Part shown: positions 34,017 through 41,644 of the stretch, piece by piece
How positions within the stretch are numbered: the first letter of the stretch is position 1
Layout of the letters: the number at the start of each line of letters is the position of its first letter
Assembly: GCF_003947415.1 (NCBI RefSeq)
Contig: NZ_QHKL01000007.1
Location: 310,001-374,000 of the forward strand
From: Amycolatopsis sp. WAC 01376
GTDB taxonomy: Bacteria > Actinomycetota > Actinomycetes > Mycobacteriales > Pseudonocardiaceae
Direction: 5' to 3'
Length of the DNA stretch: 64,000 bases
Notes under the pieces: generated by a model
Databases searched by the model: none
What the model saw: only the letters and a program-made list of their open reading frames with translations
Told to the model about the DNA's origin: nothing
Position numbers and translations under genes: made by a program

Positions 34017-36193
34017 TGACCAGCCGGGTGGACGGGCCACTGAAGGTCACCGGCCGGGCCGAGTACGGGGCGGATCACACCTTCCCCGGGCTGGTCCACG
34101 GGTACGTCGTGCTCAGCACGATCGCACACGGCGAGATCGACGCGATGGACGTCACGGCGGCGAAAGCTGCTCCGGGCGTGATCGGTGTGTACACGCCGTT
34201 CGATCCGCTGGAACTGCGCACCCCGGCCACACAGTTCATGGGTGAGACCTGGGTTCCCTTGCAGGACAAGGAAGTCGCCTACTATGGCCAGCCGATCGGC
34301 TTCGTGGTCGCCGAGACCTACGAGCAGGCTCGCGACGCGGCGATGCTGGTCGAGGTCTCCTACCTGCCGAGGCCCGCGCTGACTTCGTTGGAGGACGGCC
34401 TGGCTTCCGCGGAAGACGCGCCGTCCGGGAGGGACGGTGGACCATCCACGCTCGCCATCCTCGCTCCCGGCGTCGAGTCCATCGAGGACGCGCTCACCGC
34501 GAGCCCGGTGGTCGTCGAAGCCACGTACTCCACCGCGCCCCAGCACCACGCCGCGTTGGAACCGCATTCCGCGGTCGCGGTGTGGGGGCCCGACGGCCTG
34601 ACGGTCCACAGCGGCAACCAGGGATCCAACCTCCAAGCGGCGGAGCTGGCGATGGCGCTGGGCACGGAGCCGTCCGAGGTGCACGCGGTGAACCCCTTCG
34701 TGGGCGGTGCGTTCGGCGGCAAGGGCCGCACGTCCACCCCGGCGTTCCTGGCCGCGGCGGCGGCCAGGGTCCTCGGCAGGCCGGTGAAAGCCGCGCTCAG
34801 CCGGGAACAGGTCTTCACCGCGACCGCGGGCCGTGCCGCGACGGTGCAGAAGATCGCGCTCGGCGCGGAACACGACGGCACGCTCAACGCCCTGCGTCAC
34901 GACTCGTGGTGCAGCACTCCGCTGGACCGGTCGTTCGTCGAGCCGACGTCACACGGCACCTCGCGCGAGTGGTACGCCACCCGGAACCTGGCCATCAGCC
35001 AGAAGATCGTGCCGCTGAACATCCCGCCGACCACCTTCATGCGGGCACCGGGCGAGGCGCCGGGGTCTTTCGCGCTGGAGAGCGCGATCGACGAGCTCGC
35101 GGTCGCGCTGCGCATGGACCCGATCGAGCTGCGTCAGCGGAACAACTCGACCGCTCCGCCCGGCAAGGATCTGCAGTGGTCGAGCAAACACCTCGACGAA
35201 TGCTTCCGCATCGGCGCGACGCGGTTCGGCTGGGCGGATCGCGCACCCCAAGGGCGGGCCGACGGAGACTGGCTCGTGGGCATGGGAACGGCCACCGCCA
35301 TGTTCCCCGCCTTGCGATTCCCGGCGACGGTCGAGATCACCTTGCTGCCCGACGACACGGCCGTCGTCGCGACCAGCGGAGCGGACCCGGGGACGGGCTT
35401 GCTGACCGTGCTCTCCCTGGTGGGCGGGGAATCGCTGGACATCCCGCCGGATCGGGTGACGCCGCGGCTCGGTGATTCGAAGCTGCCGCCCGGGGGCATG
35501 TCCGGCGGCTCGACGGCCACCGCGAGTGCGGGGACGGCCATCATGATCGCCGCCGCCAAGGCGATCGACGAACTGCTGGCACTGGCGTCGGCCCCCGGCG
35601 CACCGTTCGACGGTATGGACGTGTCCTATGCGGACGGCCAGGTGCTGGCCGGAGACCGGACGATGACCTTCGGCGAACTGTTGCGGGCACTGAAGCGCCC
35701 CTCGTTGTCGGTGACCGGTTCCTCGGCGCCCGGCGAGGAACTGACCAAGCATTCGTTCAGCTCCTTCGGCGCCCAGTTCTGCGAAGTCCGCGTGCACAAG
35801 TGGACGCGCGAGATCCGGGTGTCCCGCATGCTCGGCGTATTCGACTCCGGCCGCATCATCAACCCGGCGGCGGCGCGCAGCCAGATCATCGGAGGCATGA
35901 TCTGGGGTGTGTCGGCCGCTCTGCACGAGGGGCTGGAAGTCGAGGACAACGGACGCTTCGCCAACGGTGACCTCGCGAGCTACCTGATCCCGGTGAACGC
36001 GGACATCCCGGAGGTCGACGTCCACTTCGTCGAGTACCCGGACACGTTGCACAACTCGGTCGGCGCGAAAGGGCTGGGCGAGATCGGCATCGTCGGAATG
36101 GCGGCGGCGGTCGCGAACGCCGTCCACAACGCCACCGGGATCCGGGTCCGGCACATTCCCATCCTGATCGAGGATCTCCTCGACGAGTCCTAG
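34016..36193 (+). CDS. molybdopterin-binding catalytic subunit of xanthine/aldehyde dehydrogenase family
   Basis: A 725-residue large subunit. The N-terminal domain carries GRAEYGADHTFPGLVHGYVV; molybdopterin-binding stretches GGAFGGKG, FMRAPGEAPGSFALE, GGSTATASAG and the catalytic-Glu motif GAKGLGEIG are all present. Closest in layout to PaoC-type aldehyde oxidoreductases. Substrate cannot be assigned; a xanthine-type QGQG motif is not seen. It is the last gene of the operon and ends before a strong hairpin. Confidence 0.93.
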   Translation: MTSRVDGPLKVTGRAEYGADHTFPGLVHGYVVLSTIAHGEIDAMDVTAAKAAPGVIGVYTPFDPLELRTPATQFMGETWVPLQDKEVAYYGQPIGFVVAETYEQARDAAMLVEVSYLPRPALTSLEDGLASAEDAPSGRDGGPSTLAILAPGVESIEDALTASPVVVEATYSTAPQHHAALEPHSAVAVWGPDGLTVHSGNQGSNLQAAELAMALGTEPSEVHAVNPFVGGAFGGKGRTSTPAFLAAAAARVLGRPVKAALSREQVFTATAGRAATVQKIALGAEHDGTLNALRHDSWCSTPLDRSFVEPTSHGTSREWYATRNLAISQKIVPLNIPPTTFMRAPGEAPGSFALESAIDELAVALRMDPIELRQRNNSTAPPGKDLQWSSKHLDECFRIGATRFGWADRAPQGRADGDWLVGMGTATAMFPALRFPATVEITLLPDDTAVVATSGADPGTGLLTVLSLVGGESLDIPPDRVTPRLGDSKLPPGGMSGGSTATASAGTAIMIAAAKAIDELLALASAPGAPFDGMDVSYADGQVLAGDRTMTFGELLRALKRPSLSVTGSSAPGEELTKHSFSSFGAQFCEVRVHKWTREIRVSRMLGVFDSGRIINPAAARSQIIGGMIWGVSAALHEGLEVEDNGRFANGDLASYLIPVNADIPEVDVHFVEYPDTLHNSVGAKGLGEIGIVGMAAAVANAVHNATGIRVRHIPILIEDLLDES

Positions 36194-36194
36194 G

Positions 36195-36241
36195 CGGGTG
36201 TGGAGATTCGGGACCACACGTGTCCTGAATCTCCACACCCG
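36195..36241. terminator. bidirectional terminator hairpin
   Basis: A stem of about 20 bp (36195-36214 with 36222-36241, one mismatch) 1 bp after the large subunit stop and 13 bp before the stop of the convergent gene. It can serve both directions. No U-tract is visible. Confidence 0.75.
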
Positions 36242-36254
36242 GGCCTGATCGGGT

Positions 36255-37187
36255 TCACGTTGCCCGGCCGAGGCATGCTCGAGCGAGCAGGTCGGCGATC
36301 GCCCAGTCCTGCATGGCCACCCCGACACTCTTGAAGACCGTCCGGCCGGATCGCTTCGGGACTCCGTCGGTCAGCGCGGTGCCGAGCTCGATGAGGTCGT
36401 CCTCGGTGATGGCACCCGCCTCCAGTGCGTGGATGATCTCCCCGGACTCTTCGAGGACGGCGTCGCGTTCGTCGATGACGACGGTCGCTTCGGCGAGCAG
36501 CTCGTCCGGGAGTTCTCGCATGGTGGGGCGGAAGGCGCCGATGGCGTTGACGTGGGCGTGGTCCGCCAGCGACAAGTGCGAGAACAACGGCGTGGTGGAC
36601 GTCGTGGCGCAACAGACGATGTCGGCATCGCGAACCGCCTCGTCGACGTCGGTCTCGACATGGACGGTGTCGAGGTGCAGCTCCTCGCCGAGGACCTTCG
36701 CGAGCGCGCGGGCGCGTTCAAGGCCGCGGGCGACGATCCTGAGCTCGGTCAGCGGCCGGACGGCGTGCACGGCGCGGATCTGATCAGCCGCCTGCCCGCC
36801 GGCGCCGATGAGGGTGCACGTCTTCGCTTCCGGCGGAGCCAGCAGGTCGGTCGCGACGCCGACGATGGCGCCGGTGCGGATGCGGGTCACCTCGGTGGCG
36901 TCGGCGACGAGATGACGGACGTGGGCGAGTTCGCTCCAGACGACCGTCCCGACGATGGCGGGCACGCGCCCGTCGAAATCGAGGCTCAGGGTCTTGATCA
37001 TCGCCGAGGCGGTCGGGCGGTGGTGCGTGGACATCACGAGGAATCCGCCGTCGCGCAACACGGTCCGCGTCGGCATCTCGAACTCGCCACGGCGCAGTGC
37101 GAGAAATCCGTTCCGTACCGCGTCGATCGCGGCGGACATGGACACGGCCGAACGGATCTCCTCGGGGCCGAGGGTGACGACGTCCAT
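36255..37187 (-). CDS. ornithine cyclodeaminase / pyrroline-2-carboxylate reductase family protein
   Basis: A 310-residue NAD(P)-dependent protein. The Rossmann motif is TLIGAGGQAADQIRAV, followed by a helix with RAVRPLTEL and the ACATTS-like segment ADIVCCATTSTTPLF; the C-terminal HVNAIGAFRPTMREL and TVFKSVGVAMQDWA are typical of the OCD/mu-crystallin family. Members reduce Delta1-pyrroline-2-carboxylate to proline or deaminate ornithine. Being 18 bp downstream of a proline-racemase family gene on the same strand, a role in proline or hydroxyproline breakdown is most likely. Confidence 0.9.
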   Translation of the reverse strand: MDVVTLGPEEIRSAVSMSAAIDAVRNGFLALRRGEFEMPTRTVLRDGGFLVMSTHHRPTASAMIKTLSLDFDGRVPAIVGTVVWSELAHVRHLVADATEVTRIRTGAIVGVATDLLAPPEAKTCTLIGAGGQAADQIRAVHAVRPLTELRIVARGLERARALAKVLGEELHLDTVHVETDVDEAVRDADIVCCATTSTTPLFSHLSLADHAHVNAIGAFRPTMRELPDELLAEATVVIDERDAVLEESGEIIHALEAGAITEDDLIELGTALTDGVPKRSGRTVFKSVGVAMQDWAIADLLARACLGRAT

Positions 37188-37205
37188 GAGTCCTCCTGAT
37201 TTCCC

Positions 37206-38222
37206 TCAGCGCAGTACGAAGCCCGGAACCAGGTCGTCGTCGGGGTCCACGACGAACCGGTGGTGGCCGGTGCGGAACGCGCGGCCCGTCACCACGGGCA
37301 TCACCGCGTTCCGGCCGGCGACTTCGGTCGTGTCCGCGATCCGGGCGGACCAGGTCGAACCGACGATCGACGAATGGACGAGTGCCCGATCCGCCGCCAG
37401 CCGCCCGGACGCGTGTAGTGCCGCGACGCGCGAGGCGGTCCCCGAACCACAAGGTGACCTGTCCACCTGCCCGTCGGCGAAGACGGTCACGTTGCGCTGA
37501 CGGACGTTTCCGTCTTCGTCGTCGCCGAGGTCGTCGAAGAAGATCACGCCGTAGATTCCGCTGAGCCTCGGGTCGAGCGGGTGTTCGGCGTACGCGCTCG
37601 TGTTGAGCTCGTTCTTGATTTTCCGCCCCAGGTCGATCAGTTCGGGTAACGAGGCCTTGTCGACGGAGAGACCGAAGTCCGCCGCGGGCACGTGGGCGTA
37701 CATCGCGCCGCCGAAGGCGATCACGCAAGTGGTGGTGCCGCGCGACGTCTCCACTACGACGTCCTCATGAAGGAGATAGCCGGCAACGCTGACGAAGTCG
37801 ACCGCGGTGACCTTGGCGCCGGCCGTGGCGACCCGCGCGGTCACCCGTCCGGACGGCACGTCGACGACCACCTCGGTGACGCCGCTGGGGTCGGTGGGCA
37901 CCAGCCCGGTCTGGACCGCCCAGGTGCCCAGGCACATCGTGCCGTGGCCGCACGCGGCGGAGAAGCCGTCCTTGTGCCAGAAGAGAACGCCGAAATGGGC
38001 ACCCGGATCGTCCGGTGCCACGACGAAACCGCCGTACATGTCGGCGTGCCCGCGTGGCTCCGAGCAGAGCAGTTGCCGCAATCCGTCGACTTCGGAGTCG
38101 GCCGCGGCCGCGACACGCTTTTCGGCGACCGTCGCCCCGGCTGGTTCCGTTGTCTCGGTGACGATCCTGAACGGTTCGCCACCGCAGTGGTAATCCACCG
38201 CGTCGATCCCGTCGCTGGTCAT
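37206..38222 (-). CDS. proline racemase / 4-hydroxyproline epimerase family protein
   Basis: A 338-residue enzyme with two mirrored catalytic motifs: SAACGHGTMCLG (Cys91) and DRSPCGSGT (Cys258). The presence of both Cys points to racemase/epimerase chemistry; trans-3-hydroxyproline dehydratases have Thr at the second place. ATG at 38222 is used; another in-frame ATG lies 18 nt upstream, and neither has a good ribosome site. It is the first gene of a pair with the OCD-family gene. Confidence 0.9.
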   Translation of the reverse strand: MTSDGIDAVDYHCGGEPFRIVTETTEPAGATVAEKRVAAAADSEVDGLRQLLCSEPRGHADMYGGFVVAPDDPGAHFGVLFWHKDGFSAACGHGTMCLGTWAVQTGLVPTDPSGVTEVVVDVPSGRVTARVATAGAKVTAVDFVSVAGYLLHEDVVVETSRGTTTCVIAFGGAMYAHVPAADFGLSVDKASLPELIDLGRKIKNELNTSAYAEHPLDPRLSGIYGVIFFDDLGDDEDGNVRQRNVTVFADGQVDRSPCGSGTASRVAALHASGRLAADRALVHSSIVGSTWSARIADTTEVAGRNAVMPVVTGRAFRTGHHRFVVDPDDDLVPGFVLR

Positions 38223-38290
38223 GGTGAAGCAACGTAACATGTGACATCGCGGTCGCAACCTGCGCGACGATTTGCTCCACAGGCGACGAT

Positions 38291-38971
38291 TCAGCGTCTC
38301 TCTGGAACCGGGCGGGCCGCCAGCAGCAGGGCCAGAAAAGTGATCGCGACGCCGGCGAACGTGGCGGCCGACGGCCACGGTGACTCGGCGACCGCCCCGA
38401 TCCGGCCGTTCAACGCCGTCTGGATCGCGATCGCGACACCGGCGAGCACGGGCAGCACCGCCAGAGTCAGCGTGCCGGGACCGCTCCAAGCGCCGTACCC
38501 GGCCACGGCGACCGCCGCCACACACGCCGCCGCCCCGGCCGTCCGTGCCGTCGTGATCGGGCGCCCACCCCAGAACCGGTCCACGACCAGCCCGCCGAGC
38601 GCCGAGCCACCCACGACCGCCACCGTGAACACGGCCACGCCGACAGAGCCGACACTGATTCCCTGAGCGGCCACGAACAACGCGCCGCAGACGCCGCCCG
38701 TCAGATGCCACCACCGCAACCGGCCGGCACACACCGCCGCGCACAGCAGACCCAGCCCACGCCGCCCGACGGGGAGCAGCGGAACGGCCACGAGCAGGAG
38801 AATCAGCCCGACACACGTCGACGCCAGCGTCGCCGCGATGCCGTCGCCCATGCGCGAACCGAGTTCTCCGTTCAACCGGGCCTGAAGTGCCAGTCCCACA
38901 CCGGCGACCACCGCCCCCGCCACGGGAACAACACCCCGACCGTGCCCCGCCGATTCCCCACGCCCAGTCAC
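38291..38971 (-). CDS. DMT-family transporter, DUF606 type, short C-terminus
   Basis: A 226-residue membrane protein with about seven hydrophobic helices. One DUF606 unit (GVGLALQARLNGELGSR...) is followed by the start of a second (LAGVAIAIQTALNGRIGAVAESPWPSA). Fused actinobacterial DUF606 proteins I know have two complete units of about 150 residues; here the second stops early, at FLALLLAARPVPERR. It may be a shorter natural form or truncated. Substrate unknown; the racemase gene is 68 bp downstream on the same strand. Confidence 0.82.
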   Translation of the reverse strand: MTGRGESAGHGRGVVPVAGAVVAGVGLALQARLNGELGSRMGDGIAATLASTCVGLILLLVAVPLLPVGRRGLGLLCAAVCAGRLRWWHLTGGVCGALFVAAQGISVGSVGVAVFTVAVVGGSALGGLVVDRFWGGRPITTARTAGAAACVAAVAVAGYGAWSGPGTLTLAVLPVLAGVAIAIQTALNGRIGAVAESPWPSAATFAGVAITFLALLLAARPVPERR

Positions 38972-39137
38972 TGGCCGAACGGTGACAGCCCCGGTGGTCG
39001 TGCGGAGCGGTGTGCCACGAACGTCACAGACCTTCTCGGCGCCGCTGCGATGACCGTGGTGGTCGGCACGACGGACACGGCCTCGTCATCCGCGATGTCG
39101 TTCGTGGAGACGCGGCAAGTGCGTTCTGCGGCGTGTC

Positions 39138-39194
39138 GTTCCGTGAAGGGCCCCTTGAGGGACTCTGGGTCCCTCAAGGGGCCCTTCACGGAAC
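39138..39194. repeat. family B hairpin, copy 2
   Basis: Perfect 26-bp arms (39138-39163 and 39169-39194) with the loop TCTGG. Inner stem and loop are identical to 10276-10326, while GGACTCC is replaced by GGGCCCC on both arms. Confidence 0.85.
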
Positions 39195-39224
39195 GGGAAA
39201 CTCAGCGGCACCAGTCACGACGGG

Positions 39225-39310
39225 GCGCGTGAAGGGGTCCTTCACGCGCTCCCTAGCTACATGAAGGACCCCTTCCTGTAGCTAGGCGCAAGGAAGGGGT
39301 CCTTCATGTA
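39225..39310. repeat. overlapping GAAGGGGTCCTTC hairpins with alternative pairing
   Basis: First hairpin: 11-bp arms 39225-39235/39239-39249. Second: perfect 19-bp arms 39258-39276/39292-39310. A third, mutually exclusive pairing joins CTAGCTAC (39253-39260) to GTAGCTAG (39278-39285). Confidence 0.8.
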
Positions 39311-39315
39311 CTTCG

Positions 39316-39468
39316 CGACCGGCCGCCGAGGTCACAGCCGTCCCACTGTCACCAGGGAATCACATCTGACGGTAGCGAAAGCCTCCTTCACTACCGTCAG
39401 AGTAGGCAAGGAGGCCTACGCAGCAGCGACACTGGCCCCGCACCACGACACCTTTGGCTTTCCCCTCA
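39316..39468. repeat. dispersed repeat family C, copy 2
   Basis: Nearly identical over about 150 bp to 10534-10704, including GGTCACAGCC, CATCTGACGGTAGCGAAAG, and GCCTCCTT...AAGGAGGC, which forms a hairpin. Copy 1 has about 18 extra bases in the second half. Confidence 0.8.
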
Positions 39469-39555
39469 ACAAGCAAGGGTCGCTAGAACACGCTCCCTTG
39501 GCCCAGGGTTGGTAGCGAAGGCGTAGGAACCGCGAGCCCAGCCGGCATCGAACCG

Positions 39556-39999
39556 TCAGCGGGCGCCCTCCCGATGGCGGCTGTAAGGCTTGGCGTCGAG
39601 AAGCGTGACGCCCACGGCTCCGCCGCTCGGCACGCGATACTCCCGCCGGTCGCCCGGTTTCGCGCCGTGGAGTGCGCGGCCGAGCGGAGAATCGGGGGAG
39701 TAGACCTCGAGAGCGCCGTGTCCAGCCTCGTCGCGAGTGCCGAGCAGGAAGGTTTCGGTGTCGCCGTCGTCGTACTCGACGGTGAGCACCATGCCGGGCT
39801 CGGCGATCCCGTCGTCCGGAGGGTCCTGTCCGACCACGGCGCCGCGCAGCGTGTCCTCGATCTGCCGGATCCGTGCCTGCCGGTGGAGGAGGTGCTCGAT
39901 CTCGTCGTCGGTGCCGGGGCGCCGCAACGTCGCGAGCTCGCGCACCAGGCGCGCGTGCGCTTCCGGGGTGAGCCAAGGGCCTGACGAGACGATGGTCAT
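39556..39999 (-). CDS. GreA/GreB-family transcript elongation factor-like protein
   Basis: A 147-residue protein. The N-terminal part (TPEAHARLVRELATLR, then HRQARIRQIEDTLRGA) is a shortened Gre coiled coil; the C-terminal FKBP-like domain reads GMVLTVEYDDGDTETFLLG, EVYSPDSPLGRALHGAKPGDRREYRVP. The tip between coiled-coil arms contains Asp-Asp-Glu (GTDDEIE). Full GreA is about 158 residues. Such short copies are common in actinomycetes and may act as anti-Gre or stress-dependent RNA polymerase effectors. No partner gene adjacent. Confidence 0.9.
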   Translation of the reverse strand: MTIVSSGPWLTPEAHARLVRELATLRRPGTDDEIEHLLHRQARIRQIEDTLRGAVVGQDPPDDGIAEPGMVLTVEYDDGDTETFLLGTRDEAGHGALEVYSPDSPLGRALHGAKPGDRREYRVPSGGAVGVTLLDAKPYSRHREGAR

Positions 40000-40089
40000 G
40001 GTGCTGATCGCCTTTCGATCGTTACGTCTGTGAGGGCCGGGCGCGGAAAGGACCCGGCCCCCACAGACCTTCGGTGAGTCCCGCGTCGG

Positions 40090-40266
40090 TCAGCGGGTCT
40101 CTGGCTTGTCGTGCCGCCGCTGGAAGGCGCCCGCGTCGGTGGCGAACCCGATCGCGGCCTTCAGCAGAAGGTCTTTCTCGGTGCGCAGCAGGGCGTTCTC
40201 GGCGCGGAGCCGGTCCACTTCGGACTGTTCGGCCGGTGGGGTTTCGTTGTCTGGAAGCATCGTCAT
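40090..40266 (-). CDS. 58-residue coiled-coil protein, IS3 OrfA-tail-like
   Basis: A small gene 6 nt after the DadA-like stop on the same strand, so translated by coupling. The middle, EVDRLRAENALLRTEKDLLLKAAIGFATD, is a leucine-zipper heptad pattern that matches the C-terminal coiled coil of IS3-type transposase OrfA (LRxEN-x-LRxE-xDILKKAA). No HTH precedes it. ATG at 40266 or a second 6 nt inside could start it. Remnant of an IS, or a genuine small partner of the oxidoreductase. Confidence 0.65.
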   Translation of the reverse strand: MTMLPDNETPPAEQSEVDRLRAENALLRTEKDLLLKAAIGFATDAGAFQRRHDKPETR

Positions 40267-40272
40267 CCGAAA

Positions 40273-41535
40273 TCAGCGAAGGGGATCGAAGGGGCGCAGG
40301 GCCTCGGGCTGCTTCCCGGTGGTGATGTGCTCGGCCAGGAGGCGTCCGGTGATCGGGCCGTGGGTCAGTCCCCACATCCCGTGCCCGCCCGCGACGTAGA
40401 GGCCGGGGGTGCTCGTCGCGCCGATCACGTGCCGCCCGTCGGTGGTGACCGGGCGGGAGCCGACCCATTCGTCGGTGCGCCGGTCCCAGTCCAGGCCGGT
40501 GAGGAACGGTCGCGCCGAGGCGATGATCGCGTCGATCCGGGCGGGATCCAGTGGTGCGTCCGGCTTCCGGAACTCCATCGTGCCTGCCACGCGGAGGCCG
40601 CCCCGGTACGGCGTGCACGCCACGCGGATGTCCGGCAGGTAGAGCGGCCCTGGTACGGGACGATCGGTCGGCACGGTGAAGGAGTAGCCGCGTCCGGCGC
40701 GCACGGGGACCTTGACTCCCCACTTCCGCCCGAGATCTCCCAGCCAGGCCCCGGTCGCCAGCACGACCGCGTTGGCGTTCACCGTCTGGCCCGTCTTCGA
40801 GCGCACGCTCAGCGCATGGCGGTGTGCGCGCAGGGACGCGACTTCGAACCGGTGACGGATCGTGCCGCCCCGGCCGACCACCGCTCGTGCCAGCGACTCG
40901 ACGAACCGGCCCGGGTCGACGTAGCGCTGCCCGTCGATCCGGACACCGGCGCCGAGCCTCGCCGTGGCCTGGGGGAATCGCTCGGCGAGGTCGGCAGCAG
41001 TGAGCCGGGTGTAGGAGATGTCCTGTCCGGTCTCGCCGATGCGCCGCAGTTCGGTGATCAGCCCCGAGGCCTCGTCGGTGGTCTCGAACGCCGCCGTGAT
41101 CGGCGCTTCGATGGTCGGCGCGTCCACCCCGTTCGCGGTGAGGACGTCGAAGGCCTCGAGGCATTCCTCGTTCAGGGGTGAGTTCGCCTCGACAGCGCGA
41201 GTCCACGAGCGTCCGGTGCAGTTCGCGGCGAAGCGGGCGAGGAACGACCACAGCCGAGGATCGGGGGACGGCGGAACGTGCAGCGGTGCCTGCCGGTCGA
41301 GCAGCGTCCGCAGCCCGTAGCGCAGGACACCGGGTTCGTTGAGGGGGATCGAGAGGCCGGGGGAGAGCCAGCCGGCATTGCCCCACGAAGCGCCGGCCGC
41401 GATGCCTTCGCGGTCCAGCACCGTGACGCCGACGCCGCGTTCCTGCAGGAACCACGCGGTCGACAGGCCGACCACGCCGGCGCCGATCACGATCGCCGAA
41501 CGCGGGCCGCCGTCGATCCGGTCGAGATCGCCCAT
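40273..41535 (-). CDS. FAD-dependent D-amino-acid dehydrogenase-like oxidoreductase (DadA type)
   Basis: A 420-residue flavoenzyme. AIVIGAGVVGLSTAWFLQERGVGVTVLD is the FAD Rossmann motif; SWGNAGWLSPG, RGYSFTVPT, TDEWVGSRPVTTDGRHVIG and YVAGGHGMWGLTHGPITGRLLAE are DadA family blocks. It oxidises an amino acid to an imine/keto acid at the membrane side. ATG at 41535 has GGAGG 5 nt upstream. It follows the PucR regulator by 109 bp. With the proline racemase nearby, a D-hydroxyproline or D-proline substrate is possible but not shown. Confidence 0.92.
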   Translation of the reverse strand: MGDLDRIDGGPRSAIVIGAGVVGLSTAWFLQERGVGVTVLDREGIAAGASWGNAGWLSPGLSIPLNEPGVLRYGLRTLLDRQAPLHVPPSPDPRLWSFLARFAANCTGRSWTRAVEANSPLNEECLEAFDVLTANGVDAPTIEAPITAAFETTDEASGLITELRRIGETGQDISYTRLTAADLAERFPQATARLGAGVRIDGQRYVDPGRFVESLARAVVGRGGTIRHRFEVASLRAHRHALSVRSKTGQTVNANAVVLATGAWLGDLGRKWGVKVPVRAGRGYSFTVPTDRPVPGPLYLPDIRVACTPYRGGLRVAGTMEFRKPDAPLDPARIDAIIASARPFLTGLDWDRRTDEWVGSRPVTTDGRHVIGATSTPGLYVAGGHGMWGLTHGPITGRLLAEHITTGKQPEALRPFDPLR

Positions 41536-41644
41536 GAATTCCTCCGCTGCACGAGTGGTGCTGTCGCGGTCAGGATGGCTCGGAAACAGAACGCGGCGAT
41601 TGTCCGGATCCGACAAACAGGGCGGGCGGCTTTGGCCGGAACGG

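Larger units (their letters stand above)
38972..39555. other. 584-bp gap made mostly of hairpins and repeats
   Basis: No convincing gene. From left: about 160 bp of unrecognised sequence, a family B hairpin (39138-39194), a pair of overlapping GAAGGGGTCC hairpins (39225-39310), a family C repeat (39316-39468) and a short spacer with a GCTAGAACACGC segment. It separates the DUF606 gene from the Gre factor gene, both on the minus strand. Confidence 0.75.

Noticed and set aside
38972..39555. The series of direct and inverted GAAGG/CCTTC units, considered as a CRISPR array
   Set aside because: Unit lengths and spacers are irregular, the units are self-complementary hairpins, and there are no cas genes in the window.
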